A DNA stretch of 53,210 nucleotides from Opitutales bacterium (lineage in GTDB: Bacteria; Verrucomicrobiota; Verrucomicrobiia; Opitutales; Oceanipulchritudinaceae): the NCBI GenBank assembly GCA_020831525.1, contig JAFIGH010000027.1, positions 1-53,210 of the forward strand, given 5' to 3'. The notes under the pieces are model-generated. The model made no database searches. It was not told the origin of the DNA and saw nothing but the letters and a program-made list of their open reading frames with translations. The position numbers were made by a program, and so were the translations under genes. Positions 27,942 to 36,135 of the stretch are shown in pieces. The number at the start of each line of letters is the position of its first letter. Positions within the stretch are counted from its first letter, which is position 1.

Positions 27942-28744
27942 GGATCGATCCCGAAATCGAAACAGCTCAGCCCGCCGTGGGCAAAGTAGCCGGACACCCG
28001 GATCTCCTGATTATTGAGGACAAGGGCGTATTCACCCGGCTCAAGAGGTGCTTTAGGGGAGATGCGGTAAAGCACGAACTCATCCGGGGCCATGCTCTGG
28101 TCTTCGATACGGTTTATATCGATTTCGACAATGCGGTCCGGGTGAATCCCGGTGGAATAACTCATGTAGCCACCGCCGATAAGGACCTCCCTCGAATTGT
28201 TGCGCCGCACCGCGAAGCTGGCCAGATTCATGTAACTCTCCGGCTGAGCCCGCCGGGGAATCGCCAGCGTGAACTCGGGGCTCCGGTCGGATAAACGCAA
28301 ACGCGCCGCCGCGCCATTCAACACAGAATAGGACGCGACCCCACCAAAGCCGAGAGCACGGGCTGCCGTACGGGATTGGGGAATCAGGTAGTTCATCTCA
28401 CTTGTCTCACCATCGTGATGGATGAGAATGACTTCGGGATTGTATTTCTCAACTGCCGACTCAGCCGGGCGGGCGGCTGGCGACTCGGCCGCCGGAGGAT
28501 CCTTGCGGCCGCGGATCATGGCCTGGATCACCGACTCGGGCACATCTGCCTGCATTAGTTCGGAAAGCGCGCCCGCCGAGGTGTCAAACTCCGACTCACT
28601 GTTCTGAATGAGCATCACGACCGTCTCTTCTCCCAGCCCGGAAGAGAGCAAACGAAGGATATCTTCGTTCGTCAGAGGATTCGACTGGAGGGCCACAGGG
28701 GCCGCAATAACCAGCAACGAAAGGATAGAGAGTAGCTTTTTCAT
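27938..28744 (-). CDS. Secreted protein of unknown function
   Basis: A 268-residue protein. MKKLLSILSLLVIAAPVALQS is a signal peptide, followed by a short helical repeat-like unit (NEDILRLLSSGLGEETVVMLIQNS; DTSAGALSELMQADVPESVIQAMI) that often follows signal peptides in verrucomicrobial and acidobacterial proteins. A Pro/Ala/Glu-rich linker and a strand-rich C-terminal domain of about 160 residues follow. The GGVASYSVLNGAAARLR and VLYRISPKAPLEPGEYALVL segments suggest a beta-sandwich. I recognise no named family. It lies downstream of the chorismatase, 110 bases away, inside the pigment cluster. Confidence 0.65.
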   Translation of the reverse strand: MKKLLSILSLLVIAAPVALQSNPLTNEDILRLLSSGLGEETVVMLIQNSESEFDTSAGALSELMQADVPESVIQAMIRGRKDPPAAESPAARPAESAVEKYNPEVILIHHDGETSEMNYLIPQSRTAARALGFGGVASYSVLNGAAARLRLSDRSPEFTLAIPRRAQPESYMNLASFAVRRNNSREVLIGGGYMSYSTGIHPDRIVEIDINRIEDQSMAPDEFVLYRISPKAPLEPGEYALVLNNQEIRVSGYFAHGGLSCFDFGIDP

Positions 28745-28854
28745 CGAAACGAAGAAATCAAATTCGCCCTCGACGGTCAACCGAAAAGTAAACGAGTCCG
28801 CCCGTGGAACACTGTTGCGCCCGGCCGCAGAAATCCGGGTTCTCCACCGCTTCC

Positions 28855-29877
28855 TCAGAGAGCCCCGGCGGGCGTGAAGAGCGTGGCTTCAACTTCCACG
28901 AGGAGTTCCTTCCGGCAGATGTCGGCGTGGACATACACCACACGGTCCTTCCCGCGCAGCAGCGAGTCCTCCAACACGGAACGCACTGCCGCACAGTCCT
29001 CCCAACGCCGGATATACACCCGGAAGTGGCGGCGCGCGGCCTCTGCCGCGGAGGACGTCCCCTCCACCCCCATGAGGCGCAGGTTTTCGACGGTGACACG
29101 GAGCTGCCCGGCGAGGTCTTCCGGAAACCGGCTCTCGCTCGCGATGATCGATGCCGTGCCGGAGACAAGGAGGCAGTCACAGTCTTCGGCAGCCGAGGCA
29201 CGGACCATCGTGGCACGCGCAAAACTTGGCGGACGCGGGCCGTAGCGGGCGGGATAGCGGTAGGCCGGCACCTGGCGCGGATTTTCGCGGTGCTCCACCG
29301 GTGCCCGCACCGCCGTGAAGAGGACGGCAAGCGTATCCCCGCGCAGGCCCACAGCCGTGCCCGCCGGCATCCAGCGTTCAGGCTCATCGCCGAAAGCCGC
29401 GGCGAAGGCCGCCGAACGACCGAGACAGAACTCCCGGTAGTTTTCGCGCGGCGGATCGCCCGGACCACATTCATTTATATCCGGAACCCAGTTCCATATA
29501 CGGCAAAGGTTGTAGCCGCGCGCGACCGTGAAGAGATGCGCGTAGACGTCGTGCGCCGCCCGCGCAAGGCTCTCCGCCGAAGCGGGCACCAGACCCACGC
29601 CAGCCAGCGTATCGTCGTTCGCCCAAACACGGAAAGGGCCGCACTGCCGGAAGGCGGCGCCCGGCACGGCGAGGAAGAGGGGATCCGCCGCAGGCAAACT
29701 ACTTTCCGCGGGCAGCCACAGTGTTCCGCTGCCGTCGGCGCTCTCCTCGAAACTCAGTGGACCGTCCGTGCGGTAACCGAGGCGCAGGAAGGGACCATGC
29801 TCGGCGTTGCCGTCCAAACCAACCGCTCCCGTCTTCACGGGAAGACCCGCCGCCGGTTCCTTCGCAGCGGAGATCAC
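28855..29877 (-). CDS. Chorismatase (FkbO/Hyg5/XanB2-type)
   Basis: A 340-residue protein matching the chorismatase family that cleaves chorismate to a dihydroxycyclohexadienoate, 3-hydroxybenzoate or 4-hydroxybenzoate. Signatures are NLCRIWNWVPDIN (near residues 144-156) then ENYREFCLGRSAAFA, and VSGTASIIASESRFPEDL (near 241), where the family has GTASI-x-ES-x-H; the expected histidine is F here. Its C-terminal half is RidA-like. In Xanthomonas the related XanB2 supplies hydroxybenzoates for xanthomonadin, so this is the likely source of the aryl starter. The exact product cannot be read from the sequence. It overlaps the gene before it by 4 bases. Confidence 0.8.
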   Translation of the reverse strand: MISAAKEPAAGLPVKTGAVGLDGNAEHGPFLRLGYRTDGPLSFEESADGSGTLWLPAESSLPAADPLFLAVPGAAFRQCGPFRVWANDDTLAGVGLVPASAESLARAAHDVYAHLFTVARGYNLCRIWNWVPDINECGPGDPPRENYREFCLGRSAAFAAAFGDEPERWMPAGTAVGLRGDTLAVLFTAVRAPVEHRENPRQVPAYRYPARYGPRPPSFARATMVRASAAEDCDCLLVSGTASIIASESRFPEDLAGQLRVTVENLRLMGVEGTSSAAEAARRHFRVYIRRWEDCAAVRSVLEDSLLRGKDRVVYVHADICRKELLVEVEATLFTPAGAL

Positions 29878-30311
29878 AGGCCCAGCGCCGCTTCGTTGAT
29901 GCTTCTTTTGAGGTCGCCCTCCAGATTTCCCAGCCAGCCCGTAGGCTCGTCGCGCCGGACGCGGTCACCACGGCGGTTGAGGCGCCAAGAATCCGAGTAA
30001 TACCGCGCCCGTTCGGCATCATAGACGATGTAGAGGGTAGAGTCGTTGCGACGGTGCACCAGATTGATCACGACAAGGTTCTTCTCCCGGTCGTCATCGA
30101 CGACATTCCATTCGCGGTTGATCGCCGTGCGGAGAATGTGCTCCCGCATCTCACCGGCGGAACCCAGCGGCTTTGCCGGAGTCACAGTGAGGACAAGATT
30201 CTCCTTGGCATACGATGAAATCTTGTCGGGGAGCGATCCTGCCGAGAGCACCGGGAGAGCCAGAGCAGCGGACAGAAGGAGAGCGACGAGGATGTGGTTT
30301 TTGATTTCCAT
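29874..30311 (-). CDS. Small secreted protein in pigment cluster
   Basis: A 145-residue protein starting MEIKNHILVALLLSAALALPVLSA, a clear signal peptide. The mature part is compact: ENLVLTVTPAKPLGSAGEMREHILRTAI, an EKNLVVINLVHR strand, and a final helix LEGDLKRSINEAAL. The fold is probably periplasmic alpha/beta; I recognise no named family. It is translationally coupled to the chorismatase by a 4-base overlap. It starts 113 bases from the divergent radical SAM gene, so this gap may hold promoters for both directions. Confidence 0.7.
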   Translation of the reverse strand: MEIKNHILVALLLSAALALPVLSAGSLPDKISSYAKENLVLTVTPAKPLGSAGEMREHILRTAINREWNVVDDDREKNLVVINLVHRRNDSTLYIVYDAERARYYSDSWRLNRRGDRVRRDEPTGWLGNLEGDLKRSINEAALGL

Positions 30312-30424
30312 AGAGGCGTTTAACAAGAATGTCCTGTGTCTTAGAAACACCGCCTTTTGTCAAGATCCGAAGAGCCCAATTCTTCTTGAGCCAAATCGTA
30401 AACTCCCGCAGTTTCTCGCCCCGG

Positions 30425-31807
30425 ATGCGCATTCTCCTCGTCAACCTCAACACGGTGGCCGATCCGTTTCCGGTCTTTCCGCTCGGGCTGGCCTACGTGA
30501 GAGAAGCGCTGGAAGCCGAAGGCCACGCCGTGGACGTGTTCGACGACCTCCTTGAAGACGTCGACGCATTTCCCGGCCGCGTCCGCGACTTCGTGCCCGA
30601 TGTCATCGGCTTCTCTTTGCGAAACATCGACAACGTGCGGGCGGACGACGCCGTATCCTACATTGAAGGACTGCGCGCACGGGTGCTCACCGCACGCGCG
30701 GCCGTCCCCGCGAAGATTGTTTTCGGCGGGGCAGGTTTTTCGATTTTTCCGGAGGAGATCCTCCGCCTCACCGGCGCGGACTACGGGATCAGCGGTGAGG
30801 GCGAGGCGGCCTTTCCCGCGCTCGCGCGCATCCTCGCGGGAGACGGGGGCGACCCCGCGGACGTGCCCGGGTTGCTCCACCGCCGGGACGGCCGGATCCA
30901 CCGCGTCCCGCCGCAACCCGCCGTCCGGCACGCATGTCCGCCATTCAACCCTGGCCCGGCGTGGGTCGAGGCCTACCGCGAACGGGGCGCGATCTTCAAC
31001 GTGCAAACGCAACGGGGATGCCCGCTGCATTGCAGCTACTGCACCTACCCGCTCATCGAGGGTTCGCGCCGGCGTCTCCGCGACTACGGTCGCGTCGTGG
31101 AGGAGATGCGGCGATGGCGGGAACTCGGCGTGCGGTATGTCTTCGTCGTCGATTCGGTCCTCAACACCACCGCTGAGCACATGCGGGGTCTGGGCGAAGC
31201 CATCCTTGCCGCGGGCGTGGAAATTCAGTGGGGGTGCTTTCTGCGCCCGCACCGCATCAACGCCGACGATCTCCGCCGCCTACGCGAAGCGGGCCTGCGT
31301 CACATTGAATTCGGGTCGGACAGTTTTTCCGACACGATGCTCAAGGCTTACGGCAAGTCATTCACGTTTTCCATGATCGCCGATGCGAGCGCGGCGGCCG
31401 AGGCTGCGGGCGTCCACTACTGCCACTTCCTCATTCCCGGCGGCCCCGGTGAAACCCGCAAAACGCTCGACGAAACCTTCGAGCGCGCGGAGAGCCTGCC
31501 CGGCGGCGTGTTTTTCGCCTTTCCCGGTGTGCGGGTCTATCCGGGCACTCCGCTCTGGCACCAACTGCGCGCACACGGCACCGGGCTGCCCGACAACCTC
31601 CTCGCTCCGTGGTTCTACATCGAAGAAGGACTCACCGTGGAGGAAATCAACGGTCTTCTGCGCCAGCAGTCACGACGCGACCCGCGCTGGGTCCCGTCCG
31701 AACTGCCCGCCCAGTTCGGAGCCCTCGCAGCCCGCTTCCGCAAGCGCGGGATCGAGGGGCCGCTCTGGGAATACTTCCCCCTCATGAACCGATTCGCCGG
31801 AAGTTGA
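30425..31807 (+). CDS. B12-binding-domain radical SAM enzyme
   Basis: A 460-residue protein. MRILLVNLNTVADPFPVFPLG and DVFDDLLEDVDAFPGRVRDF form a Rossmann-like B12-binding domain (1-150). The radical SAM motif is RGCPLHCSYCTYPLI (near residue 200), with CxxxCxxC intact. GLRHIEFGSDSF and HYCHFLIPGGPGET lie in the barrel. Such enzymes do methylations, rearrangements or ring chemistry, and the B12 domain may or may not hold cobalamin. The family is too broad to give a reaction. It is upstream of an ACP and a ketosynthase in the same operon, so it probably tailors the polyene or head group. ATG 30425 is chosen; an upstream in-frame start at 30329 looks spurious. Confidence 0.75.
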   Translation: MRILLVNLNTVADPFPVFPLGLAYVREALEAEGHAVDVFDDLLEDVDAFPGRVRDFVPDVIGFSLRNIDNVRADDAVSYIEGLRARVLTARAAVPAKIVFGGAGFSIFPEEILRLTGADYGISGEGEAAFPALARILAGDGGDPADVPGLLHRRDGRIHRVPPQPAVRHACPPFNPGPAWVEAYRERGAIFNVQTQRGCPLHCSYCTYPLIEGSRRRLRDYGRVVEEMRRWRELGVRYVFVVDSVLNTTAEHMRGLGEAILAAGVEIQWGCFLRPHRINADDLRRLREAGLRHIEFGSDSFSDTMLKAYGKSFTFSMIADASAAAEAAGVHYCHFLIPGGPGETRKTLDETFERAESLPGGVFFAFPGVRVYPGTPLWHQLRAHGTGLPDNLLAPWFYIEEGLTVEEINGLLRQQSRRDPRWVPSELPAQFGALAARFRKRGIEGPLWEYFPLMNRFAGS

Positions 31808-31839
31808 CTTGACTCTCCTCCAAAATCAATGCCTTGCCT

Positions 31840-32187
31840 ATGCCCATGATCCCGCCTTCCGAAGCCGCTGAAAAGCTTCCCGGATACCCCGAAGAGGTTC
31901 TCCAAGCATACGCCGACTACTACCGCGAACGGCGCTCGCACGACCTCGACCGCGTTGTCTTCGGTCTCATCGCTTTTCTCCTCCCCGAGCCTCCCGAAAG
32001 GCCACTCCATGAGCTGCCGGACTCAACCGACCTGCGCGCCGACCTCCAGATCGACTCCATCACGATCGCCGAAGTCGTCTTTATCATCGAAGACCTCTTC
32101 GACCTCAAGATCAGCAACGATACGCTCATGAGCCTTCAGACCACGGGCGACCTCAAAAACCACCTGCGCAAAGAGCTGGCGGGTTGA
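31840..32187 (+). CDS. Acyl carrier protein, second
   Basis: A 115-residue protein from ATG 31840 (a second ATG follows at 31846). The first ~60 residues are a helical extension (YPEEVLQAYADYYRERRSH) not present in ordinary ACPs. The carrier site is DLQIDSITIAEVVFIIEDL, with serine in the DSI motif, and the protein ends with a typical ACP helix (LKNHLRKELAG). It lies 32 bases after the radical SAM gene and 5 before the second ketosynthase, suggesting a dedicated carrier for that enzyme. Confidence 0.75.
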   Translation: MPMIPPSEAAEKLPGYPEEVLQAYADYYRERRSHDLDRVVFGLIAFLLPEPPERPLHELPDSTDLRADLQIDSITIAEVVFIIEDLFDLKISNDTLMSLQTTGDLKNHLRKELAG

Positions 32188-32192
32188 GTGCC

Positions 32193-33458
32193 ATGCAGAG
32201 AGAGGTTGCTGTTACCGGCCTCGGATGGGTCACAAGCATCGGCTGTGACGGCGCCAGCGTCCTCCACAGCCTCCGGCACTCCCGCTCCGGCATACGCCCG
32301 GTCGACTGGTTTCCCGGCGCGGAAGACAATCCCGTGAAGGTCGCCGGCACGGTCCCGGAGTTCGACGTTTCCAGCCATGCATGGCCCCTCTGGAAGTATC
32401 CCGGGCAATACACCCTCCGCCGCGACGCCCTCCGCTCCCTCCCGCCGCACGGCATCTACGCGCTCTGTGCCACCCTCCAGGCCCTCGAAGACGCCGGTCT
32501 CGCCGAGTCGGAGATCTCCTCGCCGCGCACCGGCCTCTTCTGCGCCTCCGCCGGCTCTCCCATGCTCATGCGCCGACACCTTTCGCAGATCGACGCCTCC
32601 AGCGGCGCGCGCGGCCACCCGCTCGGCGTCGTCAGTTCCATCTCCGGGACGCTCAACTTCAATCTCGGTGCCTACTTCAAAATCAAAGGCGCCAACATGG
32701 GTGTCGTCTCCGCCTGCGCCTCCTCCAGCCATGCCGTCGCCTACGCCATGGAGGAGATCCGCTCCGGGCGTCAGGAACGCATGATCGTCGTCGGTGCCGA
32801 AGAGGTCAACGCCGAGACCCTCGTGCCCTTCGCCGCCATGCGAGCGCTCAGCCCTTCCGCCGGCCCCGATGCCTCCTGCCCGTTCGACCGCCGCCGCGAC
32901 GGATTTGTCGGCACCGGCGGCGCCGTCACCCTCATCCTCGAGAGCACCGCCCTCGCCCACTCGCGCAGTGCCCGCCTTCGCGCCCTCGCACGCGGCTGGG
33001 GGCAAGCCTCCGACGGCCACAACATCGCCATTTCCCGTGAAGACGGCGACGGCCTCGCCCGCGCCATGGAAAACGCCCTTGCCGATGCCGCTCTCGCCCC
33101 GCGCGACATCGCCTACATCAACGCCCACGCCACCTCCACCCCCGTCGGCGATCTCTCCGAAACCCGCGCCCTCGCCCGCGTCTTCGCCGACCATCCGGAC
33201 GTCCCCGTGAGCAGCACCAAAGCCCTCACCGGACACGCCCTTTCCATGGCCGGCGCCCTCGAAGCCGCCGTCACATGCCTTTGCCTCGAAGACAGCTTCA
33301 TCCCGCCCCAGGCGCACCTCCGCGAACCCGACCCCGGCTGCGCAAAGCTTCACCTTCCCACCGCTCCCCTCGCCCTCGGGGGCGAATATGCCCTCTCCAA
33401 CAGCAGCGGCTTCGGCGGCAGCAACGTCACCCTCGTCTTCCGCCGGGCGGACGCCTGA
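32193..33458 (+). CDS. Beta-ketoacyl-ACP synthase (FabF-like)
   Basis: A 421-residue ketosynthase starting at ATG 32193 (MQREVAVTGLGWVTSIG); an in-frame TTG at 32184 overlaps the ACP stop. The catalytic cysteine is in VVSACASSSHAVAYA (near residue 174), the first histidine in NAHATSTPVGDLSE (near 311), and the second in TKALTGHALSMAGALE (near 347). NSSGFGGSNVTLVF closes the fold. This is a complete FabF-type condensing enzyme and the most likely chain-elongating ketosynthase of the cluster, alongside the more divergent one at 18689-19783. It ends the plus-strand biosynthetic block. Confidence 0.92.
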   Translation: MQREVAVTGLGWVTSIGCDGASVLHSLRHSRSGIRPVDWFPGAEDNPVKVAGTVPEFDVSSHAWPLWKYPGQYTLRRDALRSLPPHGIYALCATLQALEDAGLAESEISSPRTGLFCASAGSPMLMRRHLSQIDASSGARGHPLGVVSSISGTLNFNLGAYFKIKGANMGVVSACASSSHAVAYAMEEIRSGRQERMIVVGAEEVNAETLVPFAAMRALSPSAGPDASCPFDRRRDGFVGTGGAVTLILESTALAHSRSARLRALARGWGQASDGHNIAISREDGDGLARAMENALADAALAPRDIAYINAHATSTPVGDLSETRALARVFADHPDVPVSSTKALTGHALSMAGALEAAVTCLCLEDSFIPPQAHLREPDPGCAKLHLPTAPLALGGEYALSNSSGFGGSNVTLVFRRADA

Positions 33459-33537
33459 CCGCCCGGCAGGATGCGGGTTCCGCCAAAAGCGCACCCCATC
33501 GAAAGCCCGGAGCGCAAAAAGCTGCATGGGCCATGTT

Positions 33538-33987
33538 TCAGGCCTCCGTGGACACCCGCTTGGTACCCGCGACAGCGGCCTCGAAGGCGTGCCACGGCAA
33601 AGTCGCGCACTTGATGCGGGCGGGAAAACGACGGACCCCCTGGAGGGCGGCCAGCTCGCCGATCTCGTCCATGCCCGCCTCCGGGGCATTGCCGGTGAGG
33701 GCGTCTTTCACGCCGGCGAATACCTTGCGGGCCTCGTCGATGCGCTTGCCCGTGAGCGCCTCTGTCATGAGCGAGGCGGAGGCGCGCGAAATCGCGCAGC
33801 CCTGCCCTTGGAAAGTCACTTCGGCGATCCGCCCGTCCCGCACCGTGAGGTAGACCTCGACCTCGTCCCCGCAAAGAGGGTTATGCCCGGCGGCGCGGTG
33901 GGTCGACTGCGGGAGCGCCCGGAAATTGCGCGGACGCTTGTGATGCTCAAGGATCACCTCCTGATACAACTCGTGCAGGTCGTCCAT
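33538..33987 (-). CDS. sufU: SUF Fe-S cluster assembly scaffold/sulfur-transfer protein
   Basis: A 149-residue IscU/SufU protein. MDDLHELYQEVILEHHKRPRN is the classic SufU start, GHNPLCGDEVEVYL holds the first cysteine, FQGQGCAISRASASLM the second, and RIKCATLPWHAFE (near 124) the third. SufU accepts sulfur from SufS and supplies the SUF scaffold. It lies 8 bases downstream of sufS on the same strand, as in Gram-positive and other SUF operons. No sufBCD is present in the window. Confidence 0.92.
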   Translation of the reverse strand: MDDLHELYQEVILEHHKRPRNFRALPQSTHRAAGHNPLCGDEVEVYLTVRDGRIAEVTFQGQGCAISRASASLMTEALTGKRIDEARKVFAGVKDALTGNAPEAGMDEIGELAALQGVRRFPARIKCATLPWHAFEAAVAGTKRVSTEA

Positions 33988-33995
33988 TAAGCCGC

Positions 33996-35246
33996 TCAGG
34001 AGAAAAACCGGGCCACGCGGGCGACCGCCTTCACAAAACGGTCGGCTTCCTCCATGGTATTGTAGATGGAGAAGCTGGCGCGCGCCGTGCCGGGGATGCC
34101 GTAGCGCGTCATCAGGGGCTGGCAGCAATGGTGTCCGGCCCGGATGGCAATGCCCTCGGCGTCGAGAAACGTGCCGATGTCGTGCGGATGGGCCTCCGCG
34201 AGAAGAAAGGAAACGACACTTGCCTTGTCCTTCGCCGTGCCGACGATGCGCACGCCGTCGATTTCGGAGAGCCCCTCGGTCGCGCGCCGGACCAATGCGT
34301 CCTCGTGCGCCCACAGCCGCTCGCGCGGCTGCTCCGCAAACCATTCCACCGCCGCGCCGAGGCCGACAACGCCGGCGATATTGGGCGTTCCCGCCTCAAA
34401 GCGCTCGGGCGGTCCCTTGAAGGTCGTGCCCGCAAAGCTCACATTCGCGATCATGTCGCCCCCGCCTTGGTAGGGCGGCATTGCCTCCAAGTGTTTTCGC
34501 TTGCCGTAGAGGACACCGATACCCGTGGGGCCGAACAACTTGTGCCCGCTGAAGGCGAGGAAATCACAGTCCAGCGCAACCACGTCGATAGGCCGCTGCG
34601 ACACCGCCTGCGCCGCGTCGACGAGGGTCGGAACGCCCGCCGCACGGGCCGCCGCGAGCATCGTCTCCACCGGATTCACCGTCCCGAGGCTGTTGGAGAT
34701 ATAGACAAACGCTGCCAGCGCCACCGGCTCGTGCTCCAGCAGGGAGCGGAAGGCCTCCAGATCCACCTCGCCGGAGTCCGTCACCGGGGCGGGCACCACC
34801 CGTGCGCCGGTCGCTTCCGCGACGAGCTGCCACGGCACAATGTTGGCATGGTGTTCCATCTCCGTGAGGAGGATCACATCGCCCTTCTTCAGGCGCGGGC
34901 GGGCGAACGACCACGCCACGAGATTGATCGCCTCCGTCGTGCCGCGGGTGAAGACGATTTGCTCTGGACCGGGCGCACCGATAAAGCGCGCCACCACCGC
35001 CCGCGCGTCCTCGTAGGCCGAGGTCGCCCGCTGGCTCAGGGCATGCACGCCGCGGTGGATGTTGGCGTTGTCCTCACGGTAGTAGCGCGTCACCGCGTCG
35101 ATCACGGCATCCGGCTTCTGCGTCGTCGCCGAGTTGTCGAGATAGACCAACGGGTGGTCGCCGATCTTCTGCCCTAGGATCGGAAACGCCCCGCGCACCT
35201 CGGCGAGCACTTCCGGTGCGATCTCTTGCGCCCTGTCCAATAACAT
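33996..35246 (-). CDS. sufS: Cysteine desulfurase (SufS family)
   Basis: A 416-residue PLP enzyme. HPLVYLDNSATTQKP is the SufS opening, TRGTTEAINLVAWS the cofactor region, FSGHKLFGPTGIGVLYG contains the PLP lysine (near 229), and AGHHCCQPLMTRYG (near 366) contains the catalytic cysteine loop. It removes sulfur from cysteine for Fe-S assembly. The frame is open upstream to 35411, but the MLLDRAQEI start at 35246 precedes the conserved body. Upstream (35247-35445) no gene is seen. Confidence 0.95.
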   Translation of the reverse strand: MLLDRAQEIAPEVLAEVRGAFPILGQKIGDHPLVYLDNSATTQKPDAVIDAVTRYYREDNANIHRGVHALSQRATSAYEDARAVVARFIGAPGPEQIVFTRGTTEAINLVAWSFARPRLKKGDVILLTEMEHHANIVPWQLVAEATGARVVPAPVTDSGEVDLEAFRSLLEHEPVALAAFVYISNSLGTVNPVETMLAAARAAGVPTLVDAAQAVSQRPIDVVALDCDFLAFSGHKLFGPTGIGVLYGKRKHLEAMPPYQGGGDMIANVSFAGTTFKGPPERFEAGTPNIAGVVGLGAAVEWFAEQPRERLWAHEDALVRRATEGLSEIDGVRIVGTAKDKASVVSFLLAEAHPHDIGTFLDAEGIAIRAGHHCCQPLMTRYGIPGTARASFSIYNTMEEADRFVKAVARVARFFS

Positions 35247-35389
35247 CTCGCCCCAAACAAACCACCTTCTGCCCCTCCCGACAAGCCGCCATGTACGATC
35301 ATCCCGACGATTTCGTGCCGACACAGCCAGCAGCGTATCCTGACACTTGCCTCCGCGTCCCGGTAAAGCCCCCGACTGTACAGAAAAGA

Positions 35390-35417
35390 AGCCCCGTGGA
35401 CGCGCGTCCACGGGGCT
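35390..35417 (-). terminator. Strong rho-independent terminator
   Basis: AGCCCCGTGGACGC (35404-35417, minus strand) and its exact complement (35390-35403) form a 28-base perfect palindrome. On the minus strand TTCTTTTCTG follows. It lies 28 bases past the stop of the PEP-CTERM gene and would separate it from sufS. Confidence 0.8.
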
Positions 35418-35445
35418 CGAAAGAAAAACAACTTACCTTGAACAC

Positions 35446-36084
35446 TCAGCGGTTGCGGCGGCGCCACACAACAAAGCCGAGGGCAAAGAGGCCGAACAGT
35501 GCCGCGTAAACGCGGGGCTCGGGGATGGCGACGAGGCCAACACTGCCGGACTGTCCGATGATAATACGATCAACTTCAACATTGCCGGTGATCACCCGTA
35601 CTGGCTTTACGATCGCAGCCGGATTTGTGACAAGGTTCATACCCGACTGGCCCCAAAGTGCTGCGTGGTCATTTGTCGTTAACTGGTCCAGAGGTGAGGT
35701 TGTAACCAAACCCCAAACCAAGCGTCCTGCGTCCTCATCCGAATGAGAGACACTCGCTTCGGCAAAAAACCGGCTGGAGTCGGCTCCGTCGCCGAAAGTA
35801 AACTCTTGCGAAAGCAAGACCCGAAAACTGTCGGAAGCGGCTACGGAGGTCAGCAGTTCGAAAGCACCTGCGCCCGAGAGCGGTGCATCACCTCGAAGAG
35901 CTAACGCGTCGTCAAACGACGGTCCGAGAACAGCGTGAAAGTAAAAGCTGTCTGTCTCGGCTTGCCCGGGTCGGATCCACGATTGTGTATCGTCAAGCCG
36001 GATTCCCTGAGTGAAGGATTGGGCTCCGGCTACAGCACAAAGGACTGAAGCGGCGAGGCAGGATGTAATCAATTTCGTTTTCAT
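35446..36084 (-). CDS. PEP-CTERM sorting-signal protein
   Basis: A 212-residue exported protein with an N-terminal signal peptide (MKTKLITSCLAASVLCAVAGA) and a C-terminal IPEPRVYAALFGLFALGFVVWRRRNR-type tail: a PEP motif, a hydrophobic segment and a basic end. This is the signal recognised by exosortase/archaeosortase systems that anchor or export proteins in exopolysaccharide-producing bacteria. The body has no named domain. It follows the TIGR02597-like gene by 51 bases and is closed by the terminator at 35390-35417. Confidence 0.8.
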   Translation of the reverse strand: MKTKLITSCLAASVLCAVAGAQSFTQGIRLDDTQSWIRPGQAETDSFYFHAVLGPSFDDALALRGDAPLSGAGAFELLTSVAASDSFRVLLSQEFTFGDGADSSRFFAEASVSHSDEDAGRLVWGLVTTSPLDQLTTNDHAALWGQSGMNLVTNPAAIVKPVRVITGNVEVDRIIIGQSGSVGLVAIPEPRVYAALFGLFALGFVVWRRRNR

Positions 36085-36135
36085 GTCTGTATTTTAATAT
36101 GTATTTAAGGCAGGGTTTCTTTGTGATGTTAACTC

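Noticed and set aside
32136-33689. 517-codon minus-strand frame over the ketosynthase
   Set aside because: The plus strand encodes a full ketosynthase with all catalytic residues; the minus frame has a Gly/Ala/Glu-biased composition.
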